This document shows positions 39,674 to 48,938 of a DNA stretch of 64,000 bases, piece after piece. The notes below the pieces were generated by a model. That model searched no databases and was not told the DNA's origin. It worked only from the letters and a program-made list of their open reading frames with translations. How positions within the stretch are numbered: position 1 is the stretch's first letter; each line of letters begins with the position of its first letter. This stretch comes from Dermatophilus congolensis. Lineage in GTDB: Bacteria; Actinomycetota; Actinomycetes; Actinomycetales; Dermatophilaceae. A program made the translations under genes and the position numbers. The DNA lies in NCBI RefSeq assembly GCF_900447215.1, contig NZ_UFYA01000001.1, positions 620,001 to 684,000 on the forward strand. The letters run 5' to 3'.

Positions 39674-41940
39674 ATTCGCAGTATCCCGAGGATCCTTACA
39701 ATCCCCGGCCTGCCGAGGAATTCGTCACCCGCGCCTCACTCCGCGCCAGCCGGAACCAGCGCAACAAGCGCCCTAAACGCGCAACACGTCGAAGCTACGA
39801 CGAAGAGCCACGACGCGACACCTACTACGACGAACCGCCGCGCCGCAGCCGCCGTTCCGAACCGGAACCTACCGAACCCATCCGATTCGTTCAACGCTCC
39901 TCACGTACTCAACGTCACGAAGAGGAAAAACCTTGGACCTCGGCTCACTACACCGACGACTCCACCCAAGAGCTCGATCCTCTCGAAGAACTTCTTCGCC
40001 GCACCCGCCAATACGAAAACCCTGACCGCAGGAAACGTGGCATAGACACCGGCGAACTCATCCGCAGCACAGAAGAGCTCACTCGTAGCCGACGCCGCCC
40101 CGAGACAGACAACGAACCCAGTCGTCGTAGTCGTCGCGGCTATGAGGCCCCAGATCCTGGGATGCGCGCCGGATTTGACGATGAGGAGCCCATGCGGCCT
40201 CGGCGGGGTTTTGACCCCGAAACACCTCGTTCTTCTCGGGAACAGGAGCAACCCAGTCGTCGTAGTCGTCGCGGCTATGAGGCCCCAGATCCTGGGATGC
40301 GCGCCGGATTTGACGATGAGGAGCCCATGCGGCCTCGGCGGGGTTTTGACCCCGAAACACCTCGTTCTTCTCGGGAACAGGAGCAACCCAGTCGTCGTAG
40401 TCGTCGCGGCTATGAGGCCCCAGATCCTGGGATGCGCGCCGGATTTGACGATGAGGAGCCCATGCGGCCTCGGCGGGGTTTTGACCCCGAAACACCTCGT
40501 TCTTCTCGGGAACAGGAGCAACCCAGTCGTCGTAGTCGTCGCGGCTACGACGCTCCAGAGCCCAGCGACCGTCGCGGATTCGACGACGAAGAATCTCCTG
40601 CGTCGCGTGGGTTCAGTAGGCGTGAGCGTAAACGGCAGCGCGAGCGTGAAGATGTTGAGCCCGAGGCCGAACCACGCACCCCCAGCCGCCGTCGCGGATT
40701 CGACGACGAAGAATCTCCTGCGTCGCGTGGGTTCAGTAGGCGTGAGCGTAAACGGCAGCGCGAGCGTGAAGATGTTGAGCCCGAGGCCGAACCACGCACC
40801 CCCAGCCGCCGAATCGAACAAGGCATGCGCGGGGAACAAGGCCGCCGCGTTCAACAAAACCTGCGCCCCGATCAAGGACGACGCATCCGCCGCAACGACA
40901 AACCACCACAGCGACGCGGAAAACGCCTCCTAACAATCGTCGCGGTACTCCTCCTTGTGGCAACCGTGACCCTCGGAACCACCGTCTATCGCGCATTCAG
41001 CACCCCCGACTACGACGGTGAAGGAACCGGTTCAGTCAACATCGTTGTTGCTCCAGGACAAAGCGGATCCCAAATCGGCAACACCCTGGAGAAAGAAGGC
41101 GTCGTCAAATCTGCCCGCGCCTTCATCAAAGCGCTAGAAAACAACCCCGGCAAAGAAATCCAGCCTGGAACCTACGCCCTAGCTAAAGAGATGTCTGCTG
41201 ATAGCGCTCTTGAAAAAATGCGCAGCACCGGACGAGCCGTGCACCGCGTCACCATCCGCGAGGGGCTCTGGAAAGCTCAGGTCTTCGAGGAACTCGCCAA
41301 AGTAACTAACCACAAACCAGCGGACTACGCAGCAGTTGAAAAGCAGAACGAAAGCGACCCCAGCATCCTCAAACTGCCTGCCTCAGCCAAAGGCAACGTT
41401 GAAGGCTACCTATTCCCAGCCACCTACGAGTTCGACCCCGGAACAACACCGGCACAACAACTACGCCAGATGGTCAACCACACCCTGGAACAGTTGAAAA
41501 ACCTTGGCGTACAAGAAGCAGACGCCGAACGGATGATCACCTTGGCTTCCATCGTTGAAGCCGAGGCACGCCTTAATGAAGACCGGCCTAAGGTTGCTCG
41601 CGTCATCCTCAACCGTCTTGCCAAACCGATGCGCCTGCAGCTGGACTCCACCGTCAGCTACGGCGTGCAGAACCGCTCTATCACCACCACAGACGCCGAA
41701 CGCGCCAACAAGAACCCTTACAACACGTACGTCAATGACGGCCTGCCCGCCGGACCTATCGGCAACCCTGGAGCCCAGTCGATCAAAGCCGCCATCCAAC
41801 CGGCCGAAGGCCCCTGGCTTTACTTCGTCGCCATTGACCCAGTCAAAGGAACCACCGTGTTCTCCAACACCAAAGCCGAACACGACAACGCTGTGCGCCA
41901 GTTCCAGCAGTGGTGCCAGCAACACCCAGGAACCTGCTGA
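39670..41940 (+). CDS. mltG: Endolytic transglycosylase MltG with repeat-rich cytosolic domain
   Basis: MltG cleaves nascent peptidoglycan at the outer membrane face. This protein has about 756 residues, much longer than the usual 330-400. Residues 1-417 are a disordered Arg/Glu/Pro-rich cytosolic region. It holds three perfect 45-residue repeats (150-284, containing RRGYEAPDPGMRAGFDDEEP) and two 40-residue repeats (~300-380, containing RRGFDDEESPASRGFSRRE). One membrane helix lies at about 419-442 (LLTIVAVLLLVATVTLGTTV). The YceG domain follows, with the likely catalytic Glu630 in ASIVEAEARLNEDRPKVA and then QLDSTVSYG. ATG 39670 overlaps the ruvX stop. The aroE start follows the stop by one nucleotide. 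Confidence 0.93.
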   Translation: MNSQYPEDPYNPRPAEEFVTRASLRASRNQRNKRPKRATRRSYDEEPRRDTYYDEPPRRSRRSEPEPTEPIRFVQRSSRTQRHEEEKPWTSAHYTDDSTQELDPLEELLRRTRQYENPDRRKRGIDTGELIRSTEELTRSRRRPETDNEPSRRSRRGYEAPDPGMRAGFDDEEPMRPRRGFDPETPRSSREQEQPSRRSRRGYEAPDPGMRAGFDDEEPMRPRRGFDPETPRSSREQEQPSRRSRRGYEAPDPGMRAGFDDEEPMRPRRGFDPETPRSSREQEQPSRRSRRGYDAPEPSDRRGFDDEESPASRGFSRRERKRQREREDVEPEAEPRTPSRRRGFDDEESPASRGFSRRERKRQREREDVEPEAEPRTPSRRIEQGMRGEQGRRVQQNLRPDQGRRIRRNDKPPQRRGKRLLTIVAVLLLVATVTLGTTVYRAFSTPDYDGEGTGSVNIVVAPGQSGSQIGNTLEKEGVVKSARAFIKALENNPGKEIQPGTYALAKEMSADSALEKMRSTGRAVHRVTIREGLWKAQVFEELAKVTNHKPADYAAVEKQNESDPSILKLPASAKGNVEGYLFPATYEFDPGTTPAQQLRQMVNHTLEQLKNLGVQEADAERMITLASIVEAEARLNEDRPKVARVILNRLAKPMRLQLDSTVSYGVQNRSITTTDAERANKNPYNTYVNDGLPAGPIGNPGAQSIKAAIQPAEGPWLYFVAIDPVKGTTVFSNTKAEHDNAVRQFQQWCQQHPGTC
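40117..40521 (+). repeat. Three perfect 135-bp tandem repeats inside mltG
   Basis: Copies at 40117-40251, 40252-40386 and 40387-40521 are identical base for base and in frame (45 codons each). A fourth partial copy of about 27 nt follows before divergence. Identity at silent sites implies recent expansion or gene conversion, so copy number probably varies between strains. Confidence 0.95.
40569..40808 (+). repeat. Two perfect 120-bp tandem repeats inside mltG
   Basis: Copies 40569-40688 and 40689-40808 are identical and encode 40 residues each, rich in Arg and Glu. They follow the 135-bp array after about 47 nt and have a different sequence, so two independent arrays expanded in the same cytosolic region. 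Confidence 0.95.
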
Positions 41941-41941
41941 C

Positions 41942-42883
41942 GTGCCCGGCTGCGGCGTGCTCCCACCCGAAAACTTCCTCACGGTCATCGACACCGCTCG
42001 TGAAGAAGAAGATCTGGTGCGCGCCGCAGCCGGAACCCATGGCCCCAACGTTGCTGCCGTTCTTGGCTCACCCATCGATCATTCTCTCTCCCCACTGCTA
42101 CATCGAACTGCTTACAGCGAGCTCGGTTTTAGCGATTGGCGGTTTCAGCGTTACGCCGTCGGTGGCCCTGGTGAACCAACTTTGGCGCATTACCTCTCTA
42201 CCGTGCACGCCAGCCACAGCCGCTGGCGGGGTATGGCAATCACGATGCCTTTGAAGGAAGATGCACTGGCTGCAGCCGACCTTGTCTGCGCACGTGCAGC
42301 TGACCTCAGAGCAGCTAACACTCTCATTCCGTATGGCCGCGGCTGGGCAGCAGACAACACAGACATCGTCGGTGTAGAGAGCGCTCTCCGAGAAGCTGGG
42401 ATCCGGTACGCCGAGTACGCACTGATCATTGGCTCTGGTGCCACGGCCCGAGCCGCTTTGGCGGCGCTGGTTTCCTTCGGGGTTGAGCACGTCACATTCG
42501 CTGTGCGCTCTCAGGTGCGACCTGCCACTACCGACTTAGCCAAACGTCTTGAAGTCAACATTGACACCCTGGACCTCACTGACACGGTGAGCCTGCAGCG
42601 ATGCGTTAATGAAGCCGAAGTGACTATTTCCACTCTTCCCACGGGTGCTGATCTCAGCTTGCCGCCCCGGGGCGAAGACCCGATTCCAGGCGTCGTGATG
42701 GATGTCGTTTATGCCAACTGGCCCACCTCTTTGGGCGCCTGGGCACAGGCGGCTGGCGCACGCGTTATTTCAGGGCTTCCCATGTTGCTCCACCAAGCTG
42801 CGGCCCAAGTGCGAGCCTTCACAGGGCACACACCGAATGTCGCACATATGCGTCAGGCTTTGGAGCAGGCTGTCACGTTGTAG
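41942..42883 (+). CDS. aroE: Shikimate dehydrogenase
   Basis: Reduces 3-dehydroshikimate to shikimate with NADPH. About 313 residues from GTG 41942, one nucleotide after the mltG stop, slightly long because of a ~40-residue N-terminal lead before VAAVLGSPIDHSLSPLLHRT. The catalytic Lys is in ITMPLKEDAL and the Asp in AADNTDIVGV. The dinucleotide fold begins LIIGSGATARAALAAL. Near the C-terminus GLPMLLHQAAAQVRAFTG is typical. AGGA lies about 11 nt upstream of the start. It forms one unit with aroC, aroK and aroB. Confidence 0.93.
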   Translation: MPGCGVLPPENFLTVIDTAREEEDLVRAAAGTHGPNVAAVLGSPIDHSLSPLLHRTAYSELGFSDWRFQRYAVGGPGEPTLAHYLSTVHASHSRWRGMAITMPLKEDALAAADLVCARAADLRAANTLIPYGRGWAADNTDIVGVESALREAGIRYAEYALIIGSGATARAALAALVSFGVEHVTFAVRSQVRPATTDLAKRLEVNIDTLDLTDTVSLQRCVNEAEVTISTLPTGADLSLPPRGEDPIPGVVMDVVYANWPTSLGAWAQAAGARVISGLPMLLHQAAAQVRAFTGHTPNVAHMRQALEQAVTL

Positions 42884-42937
42884 CTGTCCGCCCAATCCCC
42901 GAGTAAGCGTCCGGGGGAGTGCACCAGCCGTGACACC

Positions 42938-44167
42938 ATGAGTTTCATGCGTTGGTTGACAGCAGGTGAGTCCCATGGCCCTTCCCTGGTGGCCATCCTT
43001 GAAGGAATGCCAGCGGGCGTGGAAGTGACCTCACACGATGTTGAGGCAGCGCTTGCGCGTAGGCGTTTGGGGTATGGGCGAGGTGCACGCCAGAAGTTTG
43101 AAAAGGATGCATTGCGCGTGCTTAGCGGTGTGCGTCACGGCGTCACGTTGGGGTCTCCCATTGCTGTGGAGATAGGTAATTCGGAGTGGCCGAAATGGGA
43201 GACGGTAATGTCTCCTGATCCGGTTTGTGCTGATGCGTTGGTGCGTAGCGATGATGCCAATGCGCCGAAGGAGTTGGCTCGTAACAAGCCGCTCACTCGT
43301 CCTCGGCCGGGGCATGCTGACCTGGTTGGTATGCAGAAGTATGGGTGGGACGATGCGCGAAATGTGTTGGAGCGTTCTTCTGCGCGTGAGACTGCAGCCC
43401 GGGTGGCTTTAGGTGCTTACGCCTCGTGTTACTTGCAGCAGGTAGCGGATATTCGTCTTGTTTCTCATACCGTTTCGATTGGTCGTGCGGGCACTGCTGA
43501 TGGGGCAGCTTTGCCGACTCCTGATGATGTGGATGCCCTTGATGGTGATCCGGTGCGTTCTTTTGACGCTGTGGCCTCCGAGGCGATGGTGCAGCAGATC
43601 GATGCGGCTCGTGGCGCTGGTGACACTCTTGGTGGGGTTGTTGAGGTGCTTGCCTATGGGTGCCCTCCTGGTCTTGGGGCGCATGTGCATTGGGATCGGC
43701 GGTTGGATGCGCGTCTGGCTGGGGCGTTGATGGGGATTCAGGCTATTAAGGGGGTGGCGGTTGGCGATGGTTTTGATAGTGCCGCTCGGCTTGGTTCGCA
43801 GGCGCATGATGAGATGGAGCGTGATAGTGCTGGGGTGATTCGTCGTCGTACGGGGCGTGCCGGTGGTCTTGAGGGGGGGATGACCAATGGTGAGGTTTTG
43901 CGGGTGAGCGCTGCGATGAAGCCGATCAGTACGGTGCCGCATGCGTTGGATACGGTTGATATCACTGGTCAGGGGGCGGCGAAGGCTATTCATCAGCGCT
44001 CGGATGTGTGCGCGGTGCCCGCGGCGGGGGTGGTTGCTGAGGCGATGGTTGCTTTGGTGCTTGCTGAGGCTGTTGCGGAGAAGTTTGGTGGGGACAGCGT
44101 GGTGGAGGCGCGGCGTAATGTGAGGGGATATTTGGAGGCTATGCCTGCTGGGAAGAGGACGTGGTGA
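42938..44167 (+). CDS. aroC: Chorismate synthase
   Basis: Converts EPSP to chorismate using reduced FMN. About 409 residues. The N-terminus [20 protein letters not shown] and segments [50 protein letters not shown] and [17 protein letters not shown] are diagnostic. The start is ATG 42938 or ATG 42947, since neither has a well-spaced ribosome site. Its TGA overlaps the aroK GTG. Within the gene the plus strand changes from balanced to clearly G+T-rich near 43.2 kb. Confidence 0.97.
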   Translation: MSFMRWLTAGESHGPSLVAILEGMPAGVEVTSHDVEAALARRRLGYGRGARQKFEKDALRVLSGVRHGVTLGSPIAVEIGNSEWPKWETVMSPDPVCADALVRSDDANAPKELARNKPLTRPRPGHADLVGMQKYGWDDARNVLERSSARETAARVALGAYASCYLQQVADIRLVSHTVSIGRAGTADGAALPTPDDVDALDGDPVRSFDAVASEAMVQQIDAARGAGDTLGGVVEVLAYGCPPGLGAHVHWDRRLDARLAGALMGIQAIKGVAVGDGFDSAARLGSQAHDEMERDSAGVIRRRTGRAGGLEGGMTNGEVLRVSAAMKPISTVPHALDTVDITGQGAAKAIHQRSDVCAVPAAGVVAEAMVALVLAEAVAEKFGGDSVVEARRNVRGYLEAMPAGKRTW

Positions 44168-44712
44168 CTGAGCAGATGTGTGTTGATTCGTCGCTCATTG
44201 TTTTAACCGGGCCTCCGGGAGCGGGTAAGTCCACGGTGGGGCGGCTGTTGGCTGCGCGTTTGGGTGTTGATTTCGCTGATACGGATGTTCTTGTTACCCA
44301 GCGGGCTGGCAAGGATATTGCGGATATTTTTGTTGATGATGGGGAGGCGGCTTTTCGCGCGGTGGAGCGTGAGGTGGTTGCTGATGCGTTGGCGCATCGG
44401 TGTGGTGTGTTGGCGTTGGGTGGGGGAGCGGTGCTTGATCCGGTCTCGCAGGTGTTGCTGCGGGATCGGTGTGTGGTGTTTCTTGATGTGTCGTTGCGGT
44501 ATGCGGGTAGGCGTACTGGGTTTGATCAGGGGCGGCCGTTGTTGGCGTTGAATCCGCGGGGGCAGTGGCTTGCGTTGATGGAGCAGCGGCGTCCGATTTA
44601 TGTGGATGTGGCGACGGTGAGGGTTGATACCGATGGCAAAGAGCCCGATGAGGTGGTTGAGGCTGTTGTTGCGTTGTTGTCTGATGAGTTGAATAGCGGG
44701 GGAGTGCAATGA
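44164..44712 (+). CDS. aroK: Shikimate kinase
   Basis: Phosphorylates shikimate with ATP. About 182 residues. The P-loop is [17 protein letters not shown] (Lys22). DFADTDVLV holds the shikimate-binding Asp pair, [11 protein letters not shown] matches the FR.xE motif, and [10 protein letters not shown] is the Gly-rich Walker B region. I used GTG 44164, which overlaps the aroC stop as GTGA; GTG 44161 is equally in frame. The aroB ATG overlaps its stop by 4 nt. Confidence 0.94.
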   Translation: MTEQMCVDSSLIVLTGPPGAGKSTVGRLLAARLGVDFADTDVLVTQRAGKDIADIFVDDGEAAFRAVEREVVADALAHRCGVLALGGGAVLDPVSQVLLRDRCVVFLDVSLRYAGRRTGFDQGRPLLALNPRGQWLALMEQRRPIYVDVATVRVDTDGKEPDEVVEAVVALLSDELNSGGVQ

Positions 44713-45860
44713 GTGTTGATGGTGTGCGGTGTGAGGGTGCTCGTAGCGTTATTCATGTGGGGCCTGCTGCGGGGGCGGGGGCGTATGACGTGGTGGTGGG
44801 GTGGGGGTTGGCTGCTGAGGTGGCTGCGTTGGTGATGAGTGCCGGTGGTGGGGGTGTGGTGGCTGATCCTGCTGCGAATCGTCCTGGGCGGGCGTTGGTT
44901 GTGCATGCTGGTGCGGTGGAGGGGTTGGCGCGGGAGATTGCTGGGCAGTTGCGGGGTGGGGGTGTTGAGGTGCTTGTGGTGTGTGTGCCTGATGGTGAGG
45001 CGGCTAAGACGGTGGGTGTGGCTGCGGATTTGTGGTCGCGGATGGGGCGGGCGGGTTTTACGCGTTCGGATGTTGTTGTTGGTGTGGGTGGTGGGGCTGT
45101 GACGGATTTGGCTGGGTGGGTTGCGGCGAGTTGGTTGCGTGGGGTGTCGGTGGTGCAGGTCCCGACGACGGTGTTGGGGATGGTGGATGCGGCTGTGGGG
45201 GGTAAGACGGGGATTAATACGGCTGAGGGGAAGAATTTGGTGGGGGCTTTTCATCCGCCATTGGGGGTTTTTGCTGATTTATCGGTGTTGCGGACGTTGC
45301 CGAAGGCGGATGTGGCGGCGGGTTTGGCTGAGGTGGTTAAGGGTGGATTTATTGCTGATCGGCGGATTCTTGAGTTGGTTGAGCAGGATCCTCTGGGGGC
45401 GGTGGATCCGGAGTCTGGGGTGTTGCGGGAGTTGGTGGAGCGCAAGATTGCGGTGAAGGCGGGGATTGTGACGGGGGATCTGCGTGAGGTGGGGGAGCGT
45501 GAGTTCCTTAACTATGGGCATACGTTGGCGCATGCTATTGAGAATCTTGAGGGGTATACGTGGCGTCATGGGGATGCGGTGTCGGTGGGGATGGTGTTTG
45601 CGGCTGAGTTGGCTTGTGCTGCTGGGTTGTTGGATGCGGCTGTGGTGCGGCGGCATCGGGATGTGTTGTCGGGTTTGGGGTTGCCGGTGGGGTATTCGGG
45701 GGCTGGGTTTGCTGATGTTGTGGAGGTGATGGGGCGAGATAAGAAGACGCGGGGGTCGACGTTGCGGTTTGTGGTTCTTGCTGGTGTGGGGGTTCCGCGG
45801 CGGCTTGTGGGGCCGGATGAGGGGCTGTTGCGGGAGGCTTTTGCTGCGGTGTCGGGGTGA
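44709..45860 (+). CDS. aroB: 3-Dehydroquinate synthase
   Basis: Cyclises DAHP to 3-dehydroquinate with catalytic NAD and a divalent metal. About 383 residues. NAD-binding GVGGGAVTDLAGWVAAS and VPTTVLGMVDAAVGGKTGIN are intact. Metal ligands lie in GLAEVVKGGF (Glu) and NYGHTLAHAIE (His), with a further His in WRHGDAVSVGM. The ATG overlaps the aroK stop. No aroQ (dehydroquinase) follows, although it often does; instead a convergent binding-protein gene ends 15 nt away. Confidence 0.96.
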   Translation: MSVDGVRCEGARSVIHVGPAAGAGAYDVVVGWGLAAEVAALVMSAGGGGVVADPAANRPGRALVVHAGAVEGLAREIAGQLRGGGVEVLVVCVPDGEAAKTVGVAADLWSRMGRAGFTRSDVVVGVGGGAVTDLAGWVAASWLRGVSVVQVPTTVLGMVDAAVGGKTGINTAEGKNLVGAFHPPLGVFADLSVLRTLPKADVAAGLAEVVKGGFIADRRILELVEQDPLGAVDPESGVLRELVERKIAVKAGIVTGDLREVGEREFLNYGHTLAHAIENLEGYTWRHGDAVSVGMVFAAELACAAGLLDAAVVRRHRDVLSGLGLPVGYSGAGFADVVEVMGRDKKTRGSTLRFVVLAGVGVPRRLVGPDEGLLREAFAAVSG

Positions 45861-45875
45861 GGTGTGGGGGGTGGG

Positions 45876-47549
45876 TTATTGCGGGGGGCGGGTGATGTGC
45901 GTGTAGACGGGTACGCCGGTGGGGTCGGTGACGACGCCTGTGACGGCGGAGGTGGAGGTGGTGGTGGCGTTGAATGACCATAGGGGCAGGCTGGGTAGAC
46001 CACGCAGGATGTAGCGTTCGGCTTCTTGGTGGGCGGCCATGGCGGCGGAGTTTTTGGTTGCTGCGTTGGCTAGGCGTAGGTGGAGTTCGGCGAGGGGGTC
46101 GGTGTAGGAGTTCCAGTTTTCTTGGGCGTCGGGGGAGTAGCGGGGGACGAGGAAGGCGCCGAGGTCGCGTTGGCGCATGCGCCAGGTGCGTAGGTAGGGG
46201 CCGTTGATTTTGCCGTTGCGGACTGCGTTGGCTAGTGCTTGTTCGTTGGGGTAGGGGCGGGTGTCGCAGGTGATGGGGAGGGTTTCGACGAGGGCGGAGC
46301 AGATGGCGCCGGCGGATACGGCTTCGGTGCCGTTGCTGAGGTAGGCGATGGTGATGTTGTGGGGTGAGTTGGGTGACCAGAGGGCGCGGGCTTGGTCGGG
46401 GTCGTGGATGCAGAGGGTTCCGCAGATGTCGTTGGAGTAGCCGTCGACGACGGGGGATGCTAGGTCGGTGGCGGGGGTGGTGGCGCCGTCGTAGTTGGTT
46501 TCGGCGATGGTGTTGCGGTCTAGGGCGGCGCCGATGGCTGCTTTGCGGTTGCGTCCTTCGATTCCTTGCCATTCGGGGGTGGTGGGGAAGTCGAGGGTTT
46601 GGTTCATGCCGACGGGTTGTTGTGCGACTTGGAGTTTTGCGTCGGTGGCTTCTTGGATGCGGTTGGGGGGTAGTTCGTCGATGACGTCGAGTTTTCCTGC
46701 GCGTAGGTCGAGGTAGGCGGTGTCGAGGTTGTCGTAGGTGTGGAATTCGATTCCGGTGTTGGCTACTTGTTGGGGGCTCATGTAGGTGGAGTTGGGGCGC
46801 AGGGTGTAGGTGCCTTTGCCGGTCCAGGGTTTTTCGAGGCGGTAGGGGCCGTTTCCGGTGGGTTTGGTGGCTAGGGCGGTGGGGTCGGTGCGTTGTTTGG
46901 CGGGGAAGGGGGCCATGGTGATGTCGGCGGAGAGTTTGTTGAAGCGTGGTGTGGGGGTGGTGAGGGTGATTTGGAGGGTGGTGGGGTTGATGACGTTGAG
47001 GCCGCTGAGGGGGTCGGTGTTTTTGGGGTCGTGTTCGTCGTAGCCTTCGATGAGGGTGAGGGGGGTGGCTACTCCGGTGGTTTTGGTGCGGGTTGCGGTA
47101 AGGGTCCAGGAGGCGGCGATGTCTTCGGCGGTGATGGGGGTTCCGTCGGCGAATTGGGCGCGGGGGTCGATTTTGGCGGTCCAGGTGGTGTGGTTGCTGG
47201 TGGTCATGGTGTTGGCGAGGCCGGGGACTGCTTTTCCTTTGGGGTCGATGGAGTAGAGACCGCGGTAGATGAGTTGGGCGATGCGGCGGGTGGCGTCGTC
47301 GGTGATGTCGGCGGGGAAGAGTGAGGGGCCTGCGGCGCGGGTGTTGGTGCGGATGGGTGTTTCGGGGGCTACTGGTGGTGGTGTGATGGGGGGTTGTGAG
47401 GGTGCGGTGGGGGTGGGGCTGGGGTGGGTGCAGGCGGTGGTGAGTAGGGTGCATGCGAGCGTGACGAGGATCCGCCGGTGTGCGCGGCGGCGGGTGTGGG
47501 GTGTTGGGATGGAACTGGGTCGTTCTTGTGTGTTCCCCCGGTTTCGCAT
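45876..47549 (-). CDS. Orphan peptide-type solute-binding lipoprotein (family 5)
   Basis: A secreted lipoprotein of about 557 residues without adjacent permease or ATPase genes. A basic N-terminal region leads to the lipobox LLTTAC with Cys40, then a Pro/Thr-rich linker of ~35 residues. Family 5 segments include GLYSIDPKGKAVPGLANTM, AQFADGTPITAEDIAASW, FHTYDNLDTAYLDLRAGKLD and RGLPSLPLWSFN. A Cys pair is seen in DICGTLCIH. It could feed the intact importer 20 kb away or have another role. ATG 47549 was taken as the only reasonable start. It ends 15 nt from the convergent aroB stop. Confidence 0.88.
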   Translation of the reverse strand: MRNRGNTQERPSSIPTPHTRRRAHRRILVTLACTLLTTACTHPSPTPTAPSQPPITPPPVAPETPIRTNTRAAGPSLFPADITDDATRRIAQLIYRGLYSIDPKGKAVPGLANTMTTSNHTTWTAKIDPRAQFADGTPITAEDIAASWTLTATRTKTTGVATPLTLIEGYDEHDPKNTDPLSGLNVINPTTLQITLTTPTPRFNKLSADITMAPFPAKQRTDPTALATKPTGNGPYRLEKPWTGKGTYTLRPNSTYMSPQQVANTGIEFHTYDNLDTAYLDLRAGKLDVIDELPPNRIQEATDAKLQVAQQPVGMNQTLDFPTTPEWQGIEGRNRKAAIGAALDRNTIAETNYDGATTPATDLASPVVDGYSNDICGTLCIHDPDQARALWSPNSPHNITIAYLSNGTEAVSAGAICSALVETLPITCDTRPYPNEQALANAVRNGKINGPYLRTWRMRQRDLGAFLVPRYSPDAQENWNSYTDPLAELHLRLANAATKNSAAMAAHQEAERYILRGLPSLPLWSFNATTTSTSAVTGVVTDPTGVPVYTHITRPPQ

Positions 47550-47689
47550 GTAGCCACCTTGCCACGGGTGGGGTGGTGGAGGTGGAGGGCGGGGTGTTGT
47601 TGGTGGAGTCTGCGAAGGGCCGGTGGCGCGGATAGACTGGTGGGCCGAGAGTTATTCGGACATCATTTTCGAAGAGAGAGTCGACTTAC

Positions 47690-48250
47690 GTGGCAACGAC
47701 GAACGATCTGAAAAACGGCATGGTGCTGGTGTTGGACAACCAGTTGTGGACTGTTATTGAGTTCCAGCACGTGAAGCCGGGTAAGGGTCCGGCTTTTGTC
47801 CGTACCAAGCTCAAGAGTGTGACGAGCGGTAAGACGGTCGATAAGACGTTTAACGCTGGCACGAAGGTCGAGACCAGCAATGTCGACAAGCGCTCGATGC
47901 AGTACTTGTACAAGGACGGCGACGACTACGTTTTCATGGATGGGAAAACGTATGACCAGTTGACGGTGCCGGGCAGCGTTGTTGGTGACGCGGCGAAGTA
48001 CATGTTGGAGAACATGGAAGCCACGGTTGCTACGCATGAGGGTTCGGTGTTGTTTATTGAGCTTCCTGCGTCGGTGGAGTTGGAGATCACGTATACGGAG
48101 CCGGGTTTGCAGGGCGACCGGTCCACTGGTGGGACTAAGCCTGCGACGTTGGAGACGGGTGCTGAGATTCAGGTGCCGTTGTTCCTGGAGACCGGTACTC
48201 GTGTCAAGGTCGATACGCGTGATGGCTCGTACTTGAGCCGTGTGAACTGA
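47690..48250 (+). CDS. efp: Translation elongation factor P
   Basis: EF-P relieves ribosome stalling at polyproline. Length 186 residues, three beta-barrel domains. The domain I loop reads [16 protein letters not shown] with Lys32 at the tip; the PGKGP form is that of the actinobacterial subfamily reported to work without lysine modification. The C-terminus [18 protein letters not shown] is canonical. GTG 47690 has a GA-rich site (GAAGAGAGAG) upstream. Its stop overlaps the nusB start as TGATG. The pepQ gene that often precedes efp is absent. The many Pro-rich proteins in this window are plausible EF-P clients. Confidence 0.97.
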   Translation: MATTNDLKNGMVLVLDNQLWTVIEFQHVKPGKGPAFVRTKLKSVTSGKTVDKTFNAGTKVETSNVDKRSMQYLYKDGDDYVFMDGKTYDQLTVPGSVVGDAAKYMLENMEATVATHEGSVLFIELPASVELEITYTEPGLQGDRSTGGTKPATLETGAEIQVPLFLETGTRVKVDTRDGSYLSRVN

Positions 48251-48750
48251 TGTCGCAGAGCTCTTCGGAGTCTGTTCGCAGTGGTTCGGGGGCGGGTAAG
48301 CGTTCTCGTTCGGGTAAGCCTGGCCAGGGGTCGGGTACGTCTGCGCGCAGTAAGGCTCGTCGTGAGGCTTTGGATATTTTGTTTGAGGCTGAGCAGCGGG
48401 GTAAGCGTCCGTTGGAGATGCTGGCTGAGCGGGTGGCGCATCCGGCGCGGGTGAATCCTCCGCGTGCGTTTGCGGCGCAGATCGTCGAGGGTGTGGCTGA
48501 TCATTGGGCTGCTATCGATGATGCTATTTCGACGTATTCGCAGGGTTGGGCGTTGGATCGTCTTCCGGCGGTTGATCGTGCTGCGTTGCGGGTCGGGACG
48601 TGGGAGGTTCTGTACCACGATGAGACACCTGATGGTGTTGCCGTGGCGGAGGCTGTTGCGTTGGTGGCTGATTTGTCGACGGATTCGTCTCCGAGCTTCG
48701 TGAATGGTTTGTTGAGTCGTATCGTCGAGGTGAAGTCCACGTTGATGTGA
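48250..48750 (+). CDS. nusB: Transcription antitermination factor NusB
   Basis: NusB joins NusE and boxA RNA during rRNA antitermination. About 166 residues. A Ser/Gly/Lys-rich disordered head of ~33 residues precedes the helical domain, which starts SKARREALDILFEAEQRG. The RALRVGTWEVLYH-like segment (RAALRVGTWEVLYHDETPDG) and SSPSFVNGLLSRIV are family hallmarks. It is coupled to efp by a 1-nt overlap. A strong hairpin follows. Confidence 0.94.
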   Translation: MSQSSSESVRSGSGAGKRSRSGKPGQGSGTSARSKARREALDILFEAEQRGKRPLEMLAERVAHPARVNPPRAFAAQIVEGVADHWAAIDDAISTYSQGWALDRLPAVDRAALRVGTWEVLYHDETPDGVAVAEAVALVADLSTDSSPSFVNGLLSRIVEVKSTLM

Positions 48751-48764
48751 TCAGCGTGGTGTGT

Positions 48765-48801
48765 CAGGAGGGGCGTGCGCTGGTGGTGCATGCCCCTCCT
48801 G
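48765..48801 (+). terminator. Terminator after nusB
   Basis: A 10-bp perfect stem (48765-48774 with 48792-48801) extends inward by four more pairs including one G-U, 14 nt after the nusB stop. It separates efp-nusB from the LysR gene. Confidence 0.7.
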
Positions 48802-48938
48802 GCGTGTGCTGGTGATGTTGCAGGTGGATGTGTTGGTGATGTTGCGCTCGTAGGATTGCGGAATTGTGTTGCCGCGGCAGTGTTCTTTGAGGGTTGTTGT
48901 GGTGTGGGCGTGGTCAGGATTGCGGGGAGGTTGCCCAG

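Noticed and set aside
40117-40808. Possible CRISPR array
   Set aside because: Repeats are directly adjacent without spacers, 120-135 bp long, in frame and inside mltG.
45535-47565. A 676-codon minus-strand frame overlapping the orphan binding protein and aroB
   Set aside because: Also Arg/His/Pro-rich without domains; the other frame encodes a clean lipoprotein with signal peptide and family motifs.
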